Positions 7,650-15,461 of a stretch of DNA of 34,451 bases are shown piece by piece. Every line of letters starts with the position of its first letter. The first letter of the stretch is position 1. Source of the DNA: Clostridia bacterium (GTDB lineage: Bacteria > Bacillota > Clostridia > Christensenellales > Aristaeellaceae); contig JAFUFC010000096.1 of the NCBI GenBank assembly GCA_017470095.1, forward strand, positions 1 to 34,451. Direction: 5' to 3'. The translations under genes were made by a program, and so were the position numbers. The notes beneath the pieces are model-generated. The model was not told the origin of the DNA. It did not search any database and saw only the letters and a program-made list of their open reading frames with translations.

Positions 7650-7685
7650 TCATTTCTTATTATTTTTTATAAAGGAGAAAATGCC

Positions 7686-9173
7686 ATGACCGCACAGGAT
7701 GTAAGGATGTATTTGGGCCAGCGCCTCAGCGTGGGGTTTGATGGGCCCGTCATTCCGGAGGAGTATGAAAACCTCATCCGGGAATACAAAATTGGCAACG
7801 TGATTCTGTTCCGCCGGAACGTGAAGGACTATGCGCAGTTAAAAGCCTTGTGCGCCTCCCTGCGCACCCTGATCAAAGCGGAAACGGGCCTGGAGCCCTT
7901 TATCATGATCGACGAGGAATGTGGCAGCGTATCCCGCTTGGGTCACATTGCCGGGGCCACGCCCAGCGCCATGGCCATCGGCGCTACGAATGAGAAGGAA
8001 AACGCCTACCGCATCGGCCGCATCATGGGCGACGAGCTCCACGCCGTGGGCATCAATTTTGATCTGGCCCCGGTGCTGGACTGCTTCACCAACCCGGACA
8101 ATACCGTCTGCGGCAACCGGTGCTTTGCCAAAGAACCGGAAAAAGTGGCTTCCTTTGGCCTGGAGTATATAAAAGGCTTGCAGGACGCCGGCATCGTGGC
8201 CTGCGGCAAGCACTTCCCCGGCCACGGCGATACAGCGGTGGATTCCCATTTGGATTTGCCCATTGTGAATAAATCCATCGAAGAAATGCGCACAACCGAG
8301 TTGGTTCCCTTTTCCGCTGCCATTCGGGCCGGCATCGGTTCCATCATGTCCGCCCATGTAGTGTTCCCGGCCATCGAACCGGAGCGAGTGCCGTCCACCG
8401 TTTCTCACCGGGTAATGACCGGGCTTTTGCGAAAGGAATTGGGCTTTAACGGAATCATCGTCAGCGATGGCATGGAAATGAAGGCCGTCATGAACCTGTT
8501 CGGGGTGGAAGAGGGCATCCGCCGGGCGCTGAACGCGGGCATTGACGTGGCACTGATCTGCCATTCTGCCGACCAGGCCATTGCTACGATTTGCCACCTG
8601 GAAAAGGCATACGAAGAAGGCACCTTGAGCAAAGAAAATATCGAAGAACATTTCCAGCGTATTGCCGCCTGCAAATCCCGTCTCAAGCCCCTCCATGGCG
8701 GCGCCCCCTTTGGCACCCAGGCGCAGCGGGACCAAGCTCAACGCATCATGGAAGCATCCATCCAGCTCTTACACGCGCCGGAAGGCAAGCCCCTGCCGCC
8801 CATCAATGGCAGCACCCTCTTTTTTGGCACCCTGGCCCGACGCAACGCTCTGGTGAACGACGATATTCCCCTGAACGCCGCCGAGCAGTTTGCCCAAGCC
8901 TATGGCGGCGTCTACGCCGGATTGGCGCCTGATCGGGAAGCCGATACGGCGGTGGTGTTCCTGGGCCGCCACCCGGATGCGCACATCACCATCGACGCTG
9001 CCCGGAAGCTGGCAGAGAGCGGTGCAAAGGTCATCGCCGTCTCCCTGTACACGCCCCGGTGCCTGGATTTCTTGCCAGACAACGTGTGGAAAATTGCCGC
9101 GTGGCAATACGATCAATTGGCCGTAGACGCGCTGATCAGCCAGTTCCCGCGCCTGCAGGCACAGGGCCGCTAA
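7686..9173 (+). CDS. nagZ: Beta-N-acetylhexosaminidase, glycoside hydrolase family 3 (NagZ type)
   Basis: A 495-residue cytoplasmic enzyme without a signal peptide. The GH3 TIM barrel covers about residues 1-340. The NagZ-specific loop KHFPGHGDTAVDSH spans residues 175-188; its D186 and H188 form the Asp-His dyad that acts as acid/base in this subfamily. The nucleophile should be D261 in VSDGMEM. A C-terminal domain of about 150 residues follows, as in two-domain Gram-positive NagZ proteins. It should remove non-reducing GlcNAc from GlcNAc-MurNAc or related glycosides. The motif usually written DQEGG reads DEECG at residues 76-80 here, a small deviation. AAAGGAG precedes ATG 7686. MurQ and MurK are encoded nearby, supporting a role in murein recycling. 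Confidence 0.92.
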   Translation: MTAQDVRMYLGQRLSVGFDGPVIPEEYENLIREYKIGNVILFRRNVKDYAQLKALCASLRTLIKAETGLEPFIMIDEECGSVSRLGHIAGATPSAMAIGATNEKENAYRIGRIMGDELHAVGINFDLAPVLDCFTNPDNTVCGNRCFAKEPEKVASFGLEYIKGLQDAGIVACGKHFPGHGDTAVDSHLDLPIVNKSIEEMRTTELVPFSAAIRAGIGSIMSAHVVFPAIEPERVPSTVSHRVMTGLLRKELGFNGIIVSDGMEMKAVMNLFGVEEGIRRALNAGIDVALICHSADQAIATICHLEKAYEEGTLSKENIEEHFQRIAACKSRLKPLHGGAPFGTQAQRDQAQRIMEASIQLLHAPEGKPLPPINGSTLFFGTLARRNALVNDDIPLNAAEQFAQAYGGVYAGLAPDREADTAVVFLGRHPDAHITIDAARKLAESGAKVIAVSLYTPRCLDFLPDNVWKIAAWQYDQLAVDALISQFPRLQAQGR

Positions 9174-9215
9174 TGCCCGCCGCCTCTCCCCCACCTGCTT
9201 GAAACGGAGGATATT

Positions 9216-10979
9216 ATGAGCTCTGCACTCCCCCCGGAATCCCTGTTTTCCCTGCCCCAACGCATCGTCATCCTGCCCAACGTACAGGATGGCCCAGTGG
9301 GCTATGCCGCCCGGGAACTGGGCCGCTGCTTGGCCAACGCGGGCTGCGCAATCCAGATTTCCGCTGATGGCACGGCAAATTCTGGTTTTTTCATTCGGCT
9401 TTGCTGGGAGGAACAATTGACGGATCTGGAAGACGGCGCGTTCCGCATATCCGTTACGGCCCAGGGCATCACCCTGAAAAGCGGCAAAGCGGCAGGCCAG
9501 GTGTACGGCGCTTACGCCCTGCTGGAAAAGCTGGGCTGGCGCTTCCTTGCCAAGGACTGCGAAATTACCCCCCACGCGCCCCTGCGCTTGCCTCTGGGCA
9601 CTTGGGAAGAACATCCCGCCTTCAGCGTGCGGGAAATTTTCTGGCGCGGGGCCATGGATGGGGAATACGCCGTAAAACTGCGGCTCAATTCCGCTCGTTC
9701 CACCATCACGCCGGATCAGGGCGGCAAAGCCATGTTCTACAATTTCAGCCACACCTTCGATCAATTGGTGCCAGTCAAAACATACTTTGACACCCATCCG
9801 GAATATTTCTCCATGCGGGACGGCGTTCGCGTCCGGGAACGCACCCAGTTGTGCCTAACCAATCCGGATGTGCTGCGGCTGTGCACCGAGGGCGTGCTGA
9901 AATGGAAGCGGGAGCACCCCGAATACACCATCTTTTCCGTTTCCATGAACGACTGGTACAACAACTGTCAGTGTCCCGCCTGCCGGAAAATCGATGAAGA
10001 AGAGGGCAGCAGCGCGGGCACGGTGATCCGCTTTGTGAATGCCGTGGCGGACAATGTGACGAAAATTTATCCCGACGTGCGCATCCACACCTTCGCCTAT
10101 CTCTACTGCCGCAAGCCTCCCAAGTTGACCCGGCCCCATCCGTCGGTGATCGTGCGGCTGTGCTCCATTGAATGCTGTTACAGCCATCCCATTGCCCAGT
10201 GCGGCTGCGAAATTAGCCGAATCAACGTGCAAGGCACTTTCGCCCATGCCTTTACCGGTGATCCCCACGTTCCCTCTTCCTTTATGCGGGATCTGGCAGG
10301 CTGGAGCAAGCTATGCAAAAACCAGCTGTTCATTTGGGATTACACCACCAATTACGCCAATTACCTCCAGCCCTTCCCCAATCTGCATGTGCTGGCGGAT
10401 AACCTGCGCACGTTCCGGCAATACGGCGCTTCCGGGGTGCTGGAGCAGGGCAATTTCTCCCTGGGCCGGGCATCCGCCCTGGGTGATTTGAAAGTGTACC
10501 TGCTGGGCAAGCTGCTGTGGAACCCCGATCTGAACCCGGAGGAGCTGATCCGGGAATTTGCGGAAGGGTACTGGGAAAACGGCGCGGAAGCCATGCTCCG
10601 GTACATCGATTTATGGCGGAAGGCGGTAAAGGATGCGCACATGAGCATCTACGACCCGCCGGACGCGGCATACCTGAGCGAACCCACGCTGACGACGGCG
10701 GAAGCATATCTTCGTGAAGCGTTGGAAAAAACGCAGGGTGCCGCCCATGAGCGGCTGGAACGGGAAGCGCTCAGCCTGCGCTATGTGCGCTTGGCCCAGG
10801 AAGACCCCACCCAGGACGGCCACGCTGCGCGGGTGGATGCCTTTGCCGCCGATGCAAAAAGGCTTGGTATTTCCGAATTATTCGAGCGCCGGGATCTGGA
10901 GGGCTCCTTTGAGGTGCTGCGCACCAGCCATTTAACCCAGGACCGCTCCGCAGCCAAGCCCATCCGGTATCCTATCTAA
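9216..10979 (+). CDS. DUF4838 domain-containing protein, putative carbohydrate-active enzyme
   Basis: A 587-residue protein without a signal peptide. The N-terminal ~130 residues resemble the alpha/beta domain that precedes the catalytic barrel in GH20 and alpha-glucuronidase-type enzymes; the segment KAAGQVYGAYALLEKLGWRF is characteristic. The central part matches the DUF4838 family, including a Cys cluster C251-Q-C253-P-A-C256 after MNDWYNN that may bind a metal or build a structural knot. The C-terminal ~120 residues look helical. No reaction is firmly established for this family as far as I know. Its position 42 bp behind nagZ in the same operon suggests it acts on a related N-acetylhexosamine-containing glycan in the cytoplasm. 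GGAGG precedes ATG 9216. Confidence 0.82.
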   Translation: MSSALPPESLFSLPQRIVILPNVQDGPVGYAARELGRCLANAGCAIQISADGTANSGFFIRLCWEEQLTDLEDGAFRISVTAQGITLKSGKAAGQVYGAYALLEKLGWRFLAKDCEITPHAPLRLPLGTWEEHPAFSVREIFWRGAMDGEYAVKLRLNSARSTITPDQGGKAMFYNFSHTFDQLVPVKTYFDTHPEYFSMRDGVRVRERTQLCLTNPDVLRLCTEGVLKWKREHPEYTIFSVSMNDWYNNCQCPACRKIDEEEGSSAGTVIRFVNAVADNVTKIYPDVRIHTFAYLYCRKPPKLTRPHPSVIVRLCSIECCYSHPIAQCGCEISRINVQGTFAHAFTGDPHVPSSFMRDLAGWSKLCKNQLFIWDYTTNYANYLQPFPNLHVLADNLRTFRQYGASGVLEQGNFSLGRASALGDLKVYLLGKLLWNPDLNPEELIREFAEGYWENGAEAMLRYIDLWRKAVKDAHMSIYDPPDAAYLSEPTLTTAEAYLREALEKTQGAAHERLEREALSLRYVRLAQEDPTQDGHAARVDAFAADAKRLGISELFERRDLEGSFEVLRTSHLTQDRSAAKPIRYPI

Positions 10980-10996
10980 TTCTGTCAAACATGTAA

Positions 10997-11040
10997 GCGG
11001 GGGAAACCGCTCTTGAAGGCCAAAGAGCGGTTTTCCCCGC
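10997..11040. other. 18-bp hairpin without T-tract downstream of the DUF4838 gene
   Basis: Bases 10997-11014 pair with 11023-11040 over 18 bp, with a single G-T pair, around an 8-nt loop. No T-run follows on the plus strand. It may act as a 3'-end stabiliser or an RNA processing site ahead of the true terminator at 11119-11160. Confidence 0.7.
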
Positions 11041-11118
11041 ACCCCTTTCCGAGAAAGCCGCATTTTTGTTGTAGGCTTTGTCATTCAGCTCTTTCAAAAC
11101 GATATGATCAGCACCCCA

Positions 11119-11160
11119 AAAATACGCCGGAGACAAATTCGTTCTCCGGCGTATTTTCGT
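11119..11160. terminator. Bidirectional terminator between convergent DUF4838 and murK genes
   Basis: Arms 11119-11133 and 11143-11157 form a perfect 15-bp stem with a 9-nt loop. The stem base is A/T, giving T-runs on both strands (TATTTTCGTTT on plus, TATTTTTGGGG on minus). It lies between two genes that end toward each other, so it probably stops transcripts from both sides. Confidence 0.8.
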
Positions 11161-11167
11161 TTGCAGA

Positions 11168-12076
11168 TCATTTTTTAAAATACTCGATCGCCAGCCGGGC
11201 TGCGCCCTGGGCCGCGGTGCCCCGGGGCGGATGGATGTTCACATCCGGCAAGGCCTTACTGACCATTTTTTGAACCTTTTCCCGAATAACGGCGTACCGG
11301 TTCAGGATGCTGCCGGCCAGGGCCAGCTCGCCCGACGTCATGCCCGTTTTCCGCCAGGCGGTGGTAACCAGTTCAGACAGATCCTTGGCGGCATTCTGGG
11401 CGATGGTATAGGCCACCTCATCCCCCGCTTCCATAGCCTTGAGCAGCAGCGGTGCTAAAGACGCCACTTCTTTTTTTCCAGTGGCAGGCGCGTAGAGCCA
11501 GGTGATGATGCCCTGCACATCCTTCACCTTCAAAAAATCAAACACCAATGGGGGCAGACAGCTTTCCGGCAGCCGCCCATCAACGCAGCGCACCACAGAA
11601 GACAAAATATCCCGGCCGATGGCATACCCGCTGCCGCCGTCGTCAATCAAATACCCGTATCCGCCGACCCGGAAGCCTTTCCCCGCCTCATCCCGGCCAA
11701 AGCAAATAGCACCCGTGCCGGCAATCAGCACAGCCCCGGGCCCATCAATGGCACCCGCCAAGGCAATTTCCTGATCGCCCAACAAACGCACCGGCCCATG
11801 ATAGCCGCCTGTGCGCACCTCGTTTTCAATGATTTCCGCCGCATGCCGGTTGCTGACTCCGGCAATGCCGATCACCAGCCCGCCGCAGTCCTCCAGCCCG
11901 CCGGGCAGTGAAGCCATAAAATGAATGGCCTCCCGCGCCGTATCCATGATTTTTTCCTGGGACGCGCCGTTGGGATTCAAGGGGCCAAAGCACCGGTCGG
12001 CCAGCGTTTGGCCGTTTTCATCCACTGCATAAACTTCCGTTTTCGTGCCGCCGCCATCCCATCCGCAGTAATACAT
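11168..12076 (-). CDS. murK: N-acetylmuramic acid/N-acetylglucosamine kinase (BadF/BadG family, MurK type)
   Basis: A 302-residue ASKHA-fold sugar kinase of the BadF/BadG/BcrA/BcrD family. The phosphate-1 loop is D7-GGGTKT13 at the N-terminus. The second phosphate motif is LIAGTGAICFG, and LIDDGGSGYAIGRDIL marks the sugar and magnesium region. Clostridial MurK of this family phosphorylates MurNAc and GlcNAc at C6 and is encoded beside murQ. Here its start codon lies 3 bp after the murQ stop, so the two are certainly one transcript. The product MurNAc-6-phosphate would be passed to MurQ. A plain GlcNAc kinase would look the same at this level; the linkage to murQ favours MurK. Confidence 0.88.
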   Translation of the reverse strand: MYYCGWDGGGTKTEVYAVDENGQTLADRCFGPLNPNGASQEKIMDTAREAIHFMASLPGGLEDCGGLVIGIAGVSNRHAAEIIENEVRTGGYHGPVRLLGDQEIALAGAIDGPGAVLIAGTGAICFGRDEAGKGFRVGGYGYLIDDGGSGYAIGRDILSSVVRCVDGRLPESCLPPLVFDFLKVKDVQGIITWLYAPATGKKEVASLAPLLLKAMEAGDEVAYTIAQNAAKDLSELVTTAWRKTGMTSGELALAGSILNRYAVIREKVQKMVSKALPDVNIHPPRGTAAQGAARLAIEYFKK

Positions 12077-12079
12077 GCT

Positions 12080-12985
12080 TCACCCCTCCTGGTTGGCAAT
12101 CACCTTGGCAATGCGGCCGTCCGCTCCGTCCAGGGCCCGTTTGGCGCCCTCGGCATCAATGCCCAGCAGGAGCATCACGATGGCCGTCTTGCAGGAAAAG
12201 CCGCACTTTTCCAGCGTGCGCCGGGCAGTATCCTCGTCCACTTCCGCAGCGGTGCACACGATGGAAATGGCCCGATGCACCAGCTTTTCATTGGTGGCCA
12301 TCACGTCCACCATCAAATTGCCGTACACCTTGCCCATCTTGATCATCACGCAAGTGGACAGCAGGTTCAGCACCAGTTTTTGGCACGTGCCGCTCTTCAT
12401 GCGGGAGGAGCCGGTAACCACCTCGGGGCCAGGCACAGGATCCATGGTGATATCTGCATGGCGGCTCAATTCACTGTTGTGGCAGCAGGTGAGCGCCATC
12501 ACCGGCGCGCCCAGGGACCGGGCATAGTCCATCGCGCCCAGCACATACGGCGTGCGGCCACTGGCGGCAATGCCCACCAGCGCGTCCTTGTCGGAGAAAT
12601 GGCAATCCTCCAGGTCCTTCTTCCCCAAGTCGTAGTTATCCTCCGCCCCTTCAATGGCCTTCAAAAACGCCGCCGGTCCGCCAGCGATCAACCCCACCAC
12701 CAGCCCGGGATCGACCCCATAGGTGGGCGGACATTCCGCCGCGTCCAGCACGCCCAAACGTCCCGAAGTGCCCGCGCCGCTGTAAAACAGCCGTCCCCCC
12801 TGGCGAATTTTTTCATAAATCACGTCCACGCTTTGGGCAATTTGCGGCAGCACTTCCTTCACCGCTTCAGCGCAGGCGTGATCCTCCTGATTGATCAACG
12901 ACACCATGTCCAACGTAGACAGCGTATCAATATGCATGGTTTTGGGGTTACGCTTTTCCGTATCAATTTTCTTTAATTCCACCAT
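12080..12985 (-). CDS. murQ: N-acetylmuramic acid 6-phosphate etherase
   Basis: A 301-residue SIS-domain enzyme that cleaves the D-lactyl ether of MurNAc-6-phosphate to give GlcNAc-6-phosphate and D-lactate in the cytoplasm. The MurQ signature GAGTSGRLGVLDAAECPPTYG spans about residues 70-90 and supplies the catalytic Glu84; the second acidic residue is Glu115 in IEGAEDN. A C-terminal helical region (about 240-301) completes the normal length. ATG 12985 was chosen because AGGGAGGAAA lies just upstream; the frame extends further but covers the promoter and the divergent gene. It is the first gene of the murQ-murK pair and is transcribed from a divergent promoter region shared with the serine hydrolase gene. 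Confidence 0.97.
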   Translation of the reverse strand: MVELKKIDTEKRNPKTMHIDTLSTLDMVSLINQEDHACAEAVKEVLPQIAQSVDVIYEKIRQGGRLFYSGAGTSGRLGVLDAAECPPTYGVDPGLVVGLIAGGPAAFLKAIEGAEDNYDLGKKDLEDCHFSDKDALVGIAASGRTPYVLGAMDYARSLGAPVMALTCCHNSELSRHADITMDPVPGPEVVTGSSRMKSGTCQKLVLNLLSTCVMIKMGKVYGNLMVDVMATNEKLVHRAISIVCTAAEVDEDTARRTLEKCGFSCKTAIVMLLLGIDAEGAKRALDGADGRIAKVIANQEG

Positions 12986-13032
12986 ACCGGTTTCCTCCCT
13001 ATGTGATGCGATCCAACTCATACCTACGAAAT

Positions 13033-13061
13033 AGTATATCATTTTACGCTTTGTTTGACAA
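13033..13061 (-). promoter_or_regulatory. Promoter of murQ-murK
   Basis: On the minus strand TTGTCA (13061-13056) and TATACT (13038-13033) are separated by 17 bp, each matching consensus at five of six positions. Transcription would start near 13026. Confidence 0.75.
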
Positions 13062-13091
13062 CCGTCTTTTGGATTTTTCTTGCACATGAAA

Positions 13092-13103
13092 GCAAAAAAT
13101 TGC
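13092..13103. promoter_or_regulatory. Candidate operator between murQ and serine hydrolase promoters
   Basis: GCAAAAAATTGC has 4-bp inverted arms (GCAA/TTGC) around AAAA. It lies between the two divergent promoters and resembles GCAAAATTTGC at 7035-7045 in the other divergent region. This could be a site for a MurR-like or other amino-sugar regulator, but the match is short. Confidence 0.35.
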
Positions 13104-13116
13104 ATAAAAAAGCGTC

Positions 13117-13145
13117 TTGCATCCCCTGCATGATAAATGTATAAT
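13117..13145 (+). promoter_or_regulatory. Probable promoter of the serine hydrolase/tandem GNAT operon
   Basis: TATAAT (13140-13145) is a perfect -10 box, with TTGCAT (13117-13122) as a weak -35 box 17 bp upstream. The leader would be only about 20 nt and contains AAAAGGAGG. Confidence 0.6.
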
Positions 13146-13170
13146 AAATGAAAAGGAGGCATCTCCCAGT

Positions 13171-14217
13171 ATGCGTGATTTTTCCGTTTTTTTGCAGTCC
13201 CGTTTGGAAGAAGGCAAAGCCACCGGGTGTTTCCCCTGCGCGGCAGCAGCCATTGGGGTGAAAGACATGGTGTTGGCTCAGGCATTTACCGGTGAAGCGC
13301 CCCTGCCTGGCGATCGACCGGTTGATGAGCACACCCGGTTTGACATGGCCTCCCTGTCGAAGGTGCTGGGCACCACCATGGTGGCGCTTAAGGCCATCGA
13401 AGCAGGCAATCTTCGCTTGGATGACACTGTGGGCCAGTTCTTTCCCCAAGCCCCTGCCGACAAAAAAAACATCACCATTTTTATGCTCATGACCCACACT
13501 GGGGGCTTCAATCCTTCCTTCCGGCTGGATCAATTGCTCACCGATCCCCGGGACGCGGTGAATTGCATTTTGCATTATCCCCTGGATGAGCATCCCGGCG
13601 TTCGGCCCATCTACTCTTGCATGGGTTATATTCTGCTGGCAAAAATACTGGAAGAGAAATTCGGAAAACCCTTGAAAACGATGGCTAAAGAGCAGGTGTT
13701 TGATCCCCTTGGCATGACTGAAACCGGCTACTGCCCGCCATCCGATGCCGTGTGCGCCGCCACGGAGGTCAACGCTGCTACCGGCAAGCCCTGGATCGGC
13801 GTAGTGCATGATGAAAATGCCCGGTTTTTGCAGGGCAATTCGGGCAACGCCGGGGTGTTCATGCCCCTGTGCGACGGTGTCAAATTTGCCCAAATGCTAT
13901 CCTGCGGCGGTAAGGGCCTGCTGAAAGAGGAAACGCTCACCGCCGCCACCCGCAATTACACCCCGGGCCAGGACGCCCATCGGGGCCTGGGCTTCCAGAT
14001 TGCCGGCACCCCCGATTGCTTTTTCAGCAATCAGGTGCCCGATCACTGCTTTGGCCACACCGGTTTTACCGGTACCAGCCTGATGGTGGAACCGGACACA
14101 GGGTTCTGGGTGCTGCTGCTCACCAACCGAGTGTATCCCACCAGAAACAGCGCCGCTTTGTTCCCCTTCCGGCGACATCTGCACGGGGATAGCTGGCATT
14201 TATTCCTGGAACAATAA
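13171..14217 (+). CDS. Serine beta-lactamase-fold hydrolase, possibly AmiE-type MurNAc-L-alanine amidase
   Basis: A 348-residue PF00144-type serine hydrolase without a signal peptide. The SxxK motif is S61-L-S-K64, and HTG at residues 296-298 (GHTGFTG) stands for the KTG box. The second-motif Tyr is Y148 in YSCMGY, where the usual Asn of Y-x-N is Cys. Family members include esterases, D-aminopeptidases and Bacillus AmiE (YbbE), which strips peptide stems from MurNAc and is encoded with nagZ and murQ. The divergent position to murQ makes an AmiE-like role attractive, but this is inference; a promiscuous esterase is the alternative. AAAAGGAGG lies 11 nt before ATG 13171, a slightly long gap. 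Confidence 0.85.
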   Translation: MRDFSVFLQSRLEEGKATGCFPCAAAAIGVKDMVLAQAFTGEAPLPGDRPVDEHTRFDMASLSKVLGTTMVALKAIEAGNLRLDDTVGQFFPQAPADKKNITIFMLMTHTGGFNPSFRLDQLLTDPRDAVNCILHYPLDEHPGVRPIYSCMGYILLAKILEEKFGKPLKTMAKEQVFDPLGMTETGYCPPSDAVCAATEVNAATGKPWIGVVHDENARFLQGNSGNAGVFMPLCDGVKFAQMLSCGGKGLLKEETLTAATRNYTPGQDAHRGLGFQIAGTPDCFFSNQVPDHCFGHTGFTGTSLMVEPDTGFWVLLLTNRVYPTRNSAALFPFRRHLHGDSWHLFLEQ

Positions 14218-14248
14218 AAAAATCGCATAAAAAATATGAGGTGATCGT

Positions 14249-15289
14249 ATGCGCATTCGGCCTGTTGAACAACATGATCTGCCCCTGCTGAGCTGTCTGT
14301 GGAACGCCTGCGCTGAGGCAGGCGAAGTGCTATACGCCCCACTGACAGAGGAAGCGTTCTGTCAGAAATTTGATCTGACCGACCCCGACAAGCGGGAAAA
14401 CCTGCTGGTGGCGGATACCGACGGCCAAGCCGTGGGCATGATCCACGGCGTCACACCGGAAAGTTTTCCCCTGGCCCAGCCGGGCAACGCGTACCTGACC
14501 TGCCTGCTGGTAGGCAAAGCGTACCGCGGTCAAGGCATTGGCCAAGCGCTGCTCAACGCGCTGAAGGTCCGCATGAAGGCCCTGGGCGGCCAGCGACTAA
14601 TCATTTCCAATTGGAACCCGGTGAACCTGGCTTGGCGCGTGCCCGGCACCCCGGGCCACGATCATAACAACGCCCCCGGGGTGGATACCCAGTGCGCTGG
14701 CTACGGCTTCTTCCCCCGCAGCGGATTTCATCTGGACGGCAGGCAGATTTCGATGTACATTGACCTGTCCACCTATCACATGAGCCCCACGATCCGCCAA
14801 ATACAAGAAAAGCTTCTGGCGGAAGGGATCTACACCGGCGTGTACGACCCCCAATGGAACTGCGGCTACGACGCCTTGTGCGACCGGGTGGGCAGCGACT
14901 ACTGGCGGGATGTGCTGCGCACGGAAATCGCCGCCTGGAACAATCATGAGCCGAACCAGGATAAGCGCATGTGGGCCGATGGTATCCGGCCCAGTGGCCC
15001 CCGGCCCCTGCTCACCGCTGTGCACGATGGGCAAATCGTGGGCTTTACCGGCCCCGTCGACCTGCAAAAAAGCGGCAGGGGCTGGTTCACTGGCATCTGC
15101 ACTGACCCCACCTATGGCGGCAAAGGCATTGCCACTGTGCTGTTCAACCTGCTGATGCAAGCTTTTGTGGACGAAGGAGCGCGGTTCTCCACTTTGTTTA
15201 CCGGTTCTGAAAATCACGCGCAGAAAATCTATCTCCGGGCTGGGCTTCGCCCGGTGCGGGAATTTGCCATGATGACGCTGCCCCTATAA
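14249..15289 (+). CDS. Tandem GNAT acetyltransferase (two GNAT domains)
   Basis: A 346-residue protein made of two GNAT domains. The first (about residues 1-165) has a full acetyl-CoA loop, LLVGKAYRGQGIGQALLNAL. The second (about 166-346) contains GICTDPTYGGKGIATVLFNLL, in which the usual Arg of R-x-x-G-x-G is replaced by Tyr-Gly, so the site may be altered. It ends KIYLRAGLRPVREFAMMTLPL, typical of GNAT motif B. The insert NNAPGVDTQCAGYGFFPRSGF extends domain one. It lies 31 bp behind the serine hydrolase in one operon, preceded by GAGGTGAT. The substrate is unknown; an amino sugar, amino acid or peptide amine fits the context. Confidence 0.85.
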   Translation: MRIRPVEQHDLPLLSCLWNACAEAGEVLYAPLTEEAFCQKFDLTDPDKRENLLVADTDGQAVGMIHGVTPESFPLAQPGNAYLTCLLVGKAYRGQGIGQALLNALKVRMKALGGQRLIISNWNPVNLAWRVPGTPGHDHNNAPGVDTQCAGYGFFPRSGFHLDGRQISMYIDLSTYHMSPTIRQIQEKLLAEGIYTGVYDPQWNCGYDALCDRVGSDYWRDVLRTEIAAWNNHEPNQDKRMWADGIRPSGPRPLLTAVHDGQIVGFTGPVDLQKSGRGWFTGICTDPTYGGKGIATVLFNLLMQAFVDEGARFSTLFTGSENHAQKIYLRAGLRPVREFAMMTLPL

Positions 15290-15331
15290 GGCAATCCACG
15301 GGCAAATACAATAGAAAACAGTACATCCTTG

Positions 15332-15395
15332 TTATAAACTGCACCCCATTTGTTAGGCAAGTATAGCTGCTACTAACAAATGGGGTAATTTATAA
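15332..15395. repeat. Long inverted repeat in a convergent intergenic gap
   Basis: A perfect 14-bp inverted repeat (15343-15356 with 15373-15386; arm ACCCCATTTGTTAG) encloses a 16-nt loop. It is flanked by a second pair, TTATAAA (15332-15338) and TTTATAA (15389-15395). The segment is AT-rich compared with its surroundings and lies between genes that end toward each other. It lacks a proper T-run on either strand, so it is not a standard terminator. It could be a MITE-like remnant or a structured RNA. Confidence 0.6.
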
Positions 15396-15461
15396 AGGGA
15401 AAGATAAAAGAACGCAAGGAGTACACCAACATTCCGAGCTTAGAAACAGGCGCTTGTAGCA

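Noticed and set aside
13039-13893. Minus-strand open frame of 284 codons opposite the serine hydrolase, reaching into the murQ promoter
   Set aside because: It overlaps the hydrolase gene and ends inside promoter DNA, with no recognisable domain or start signal.
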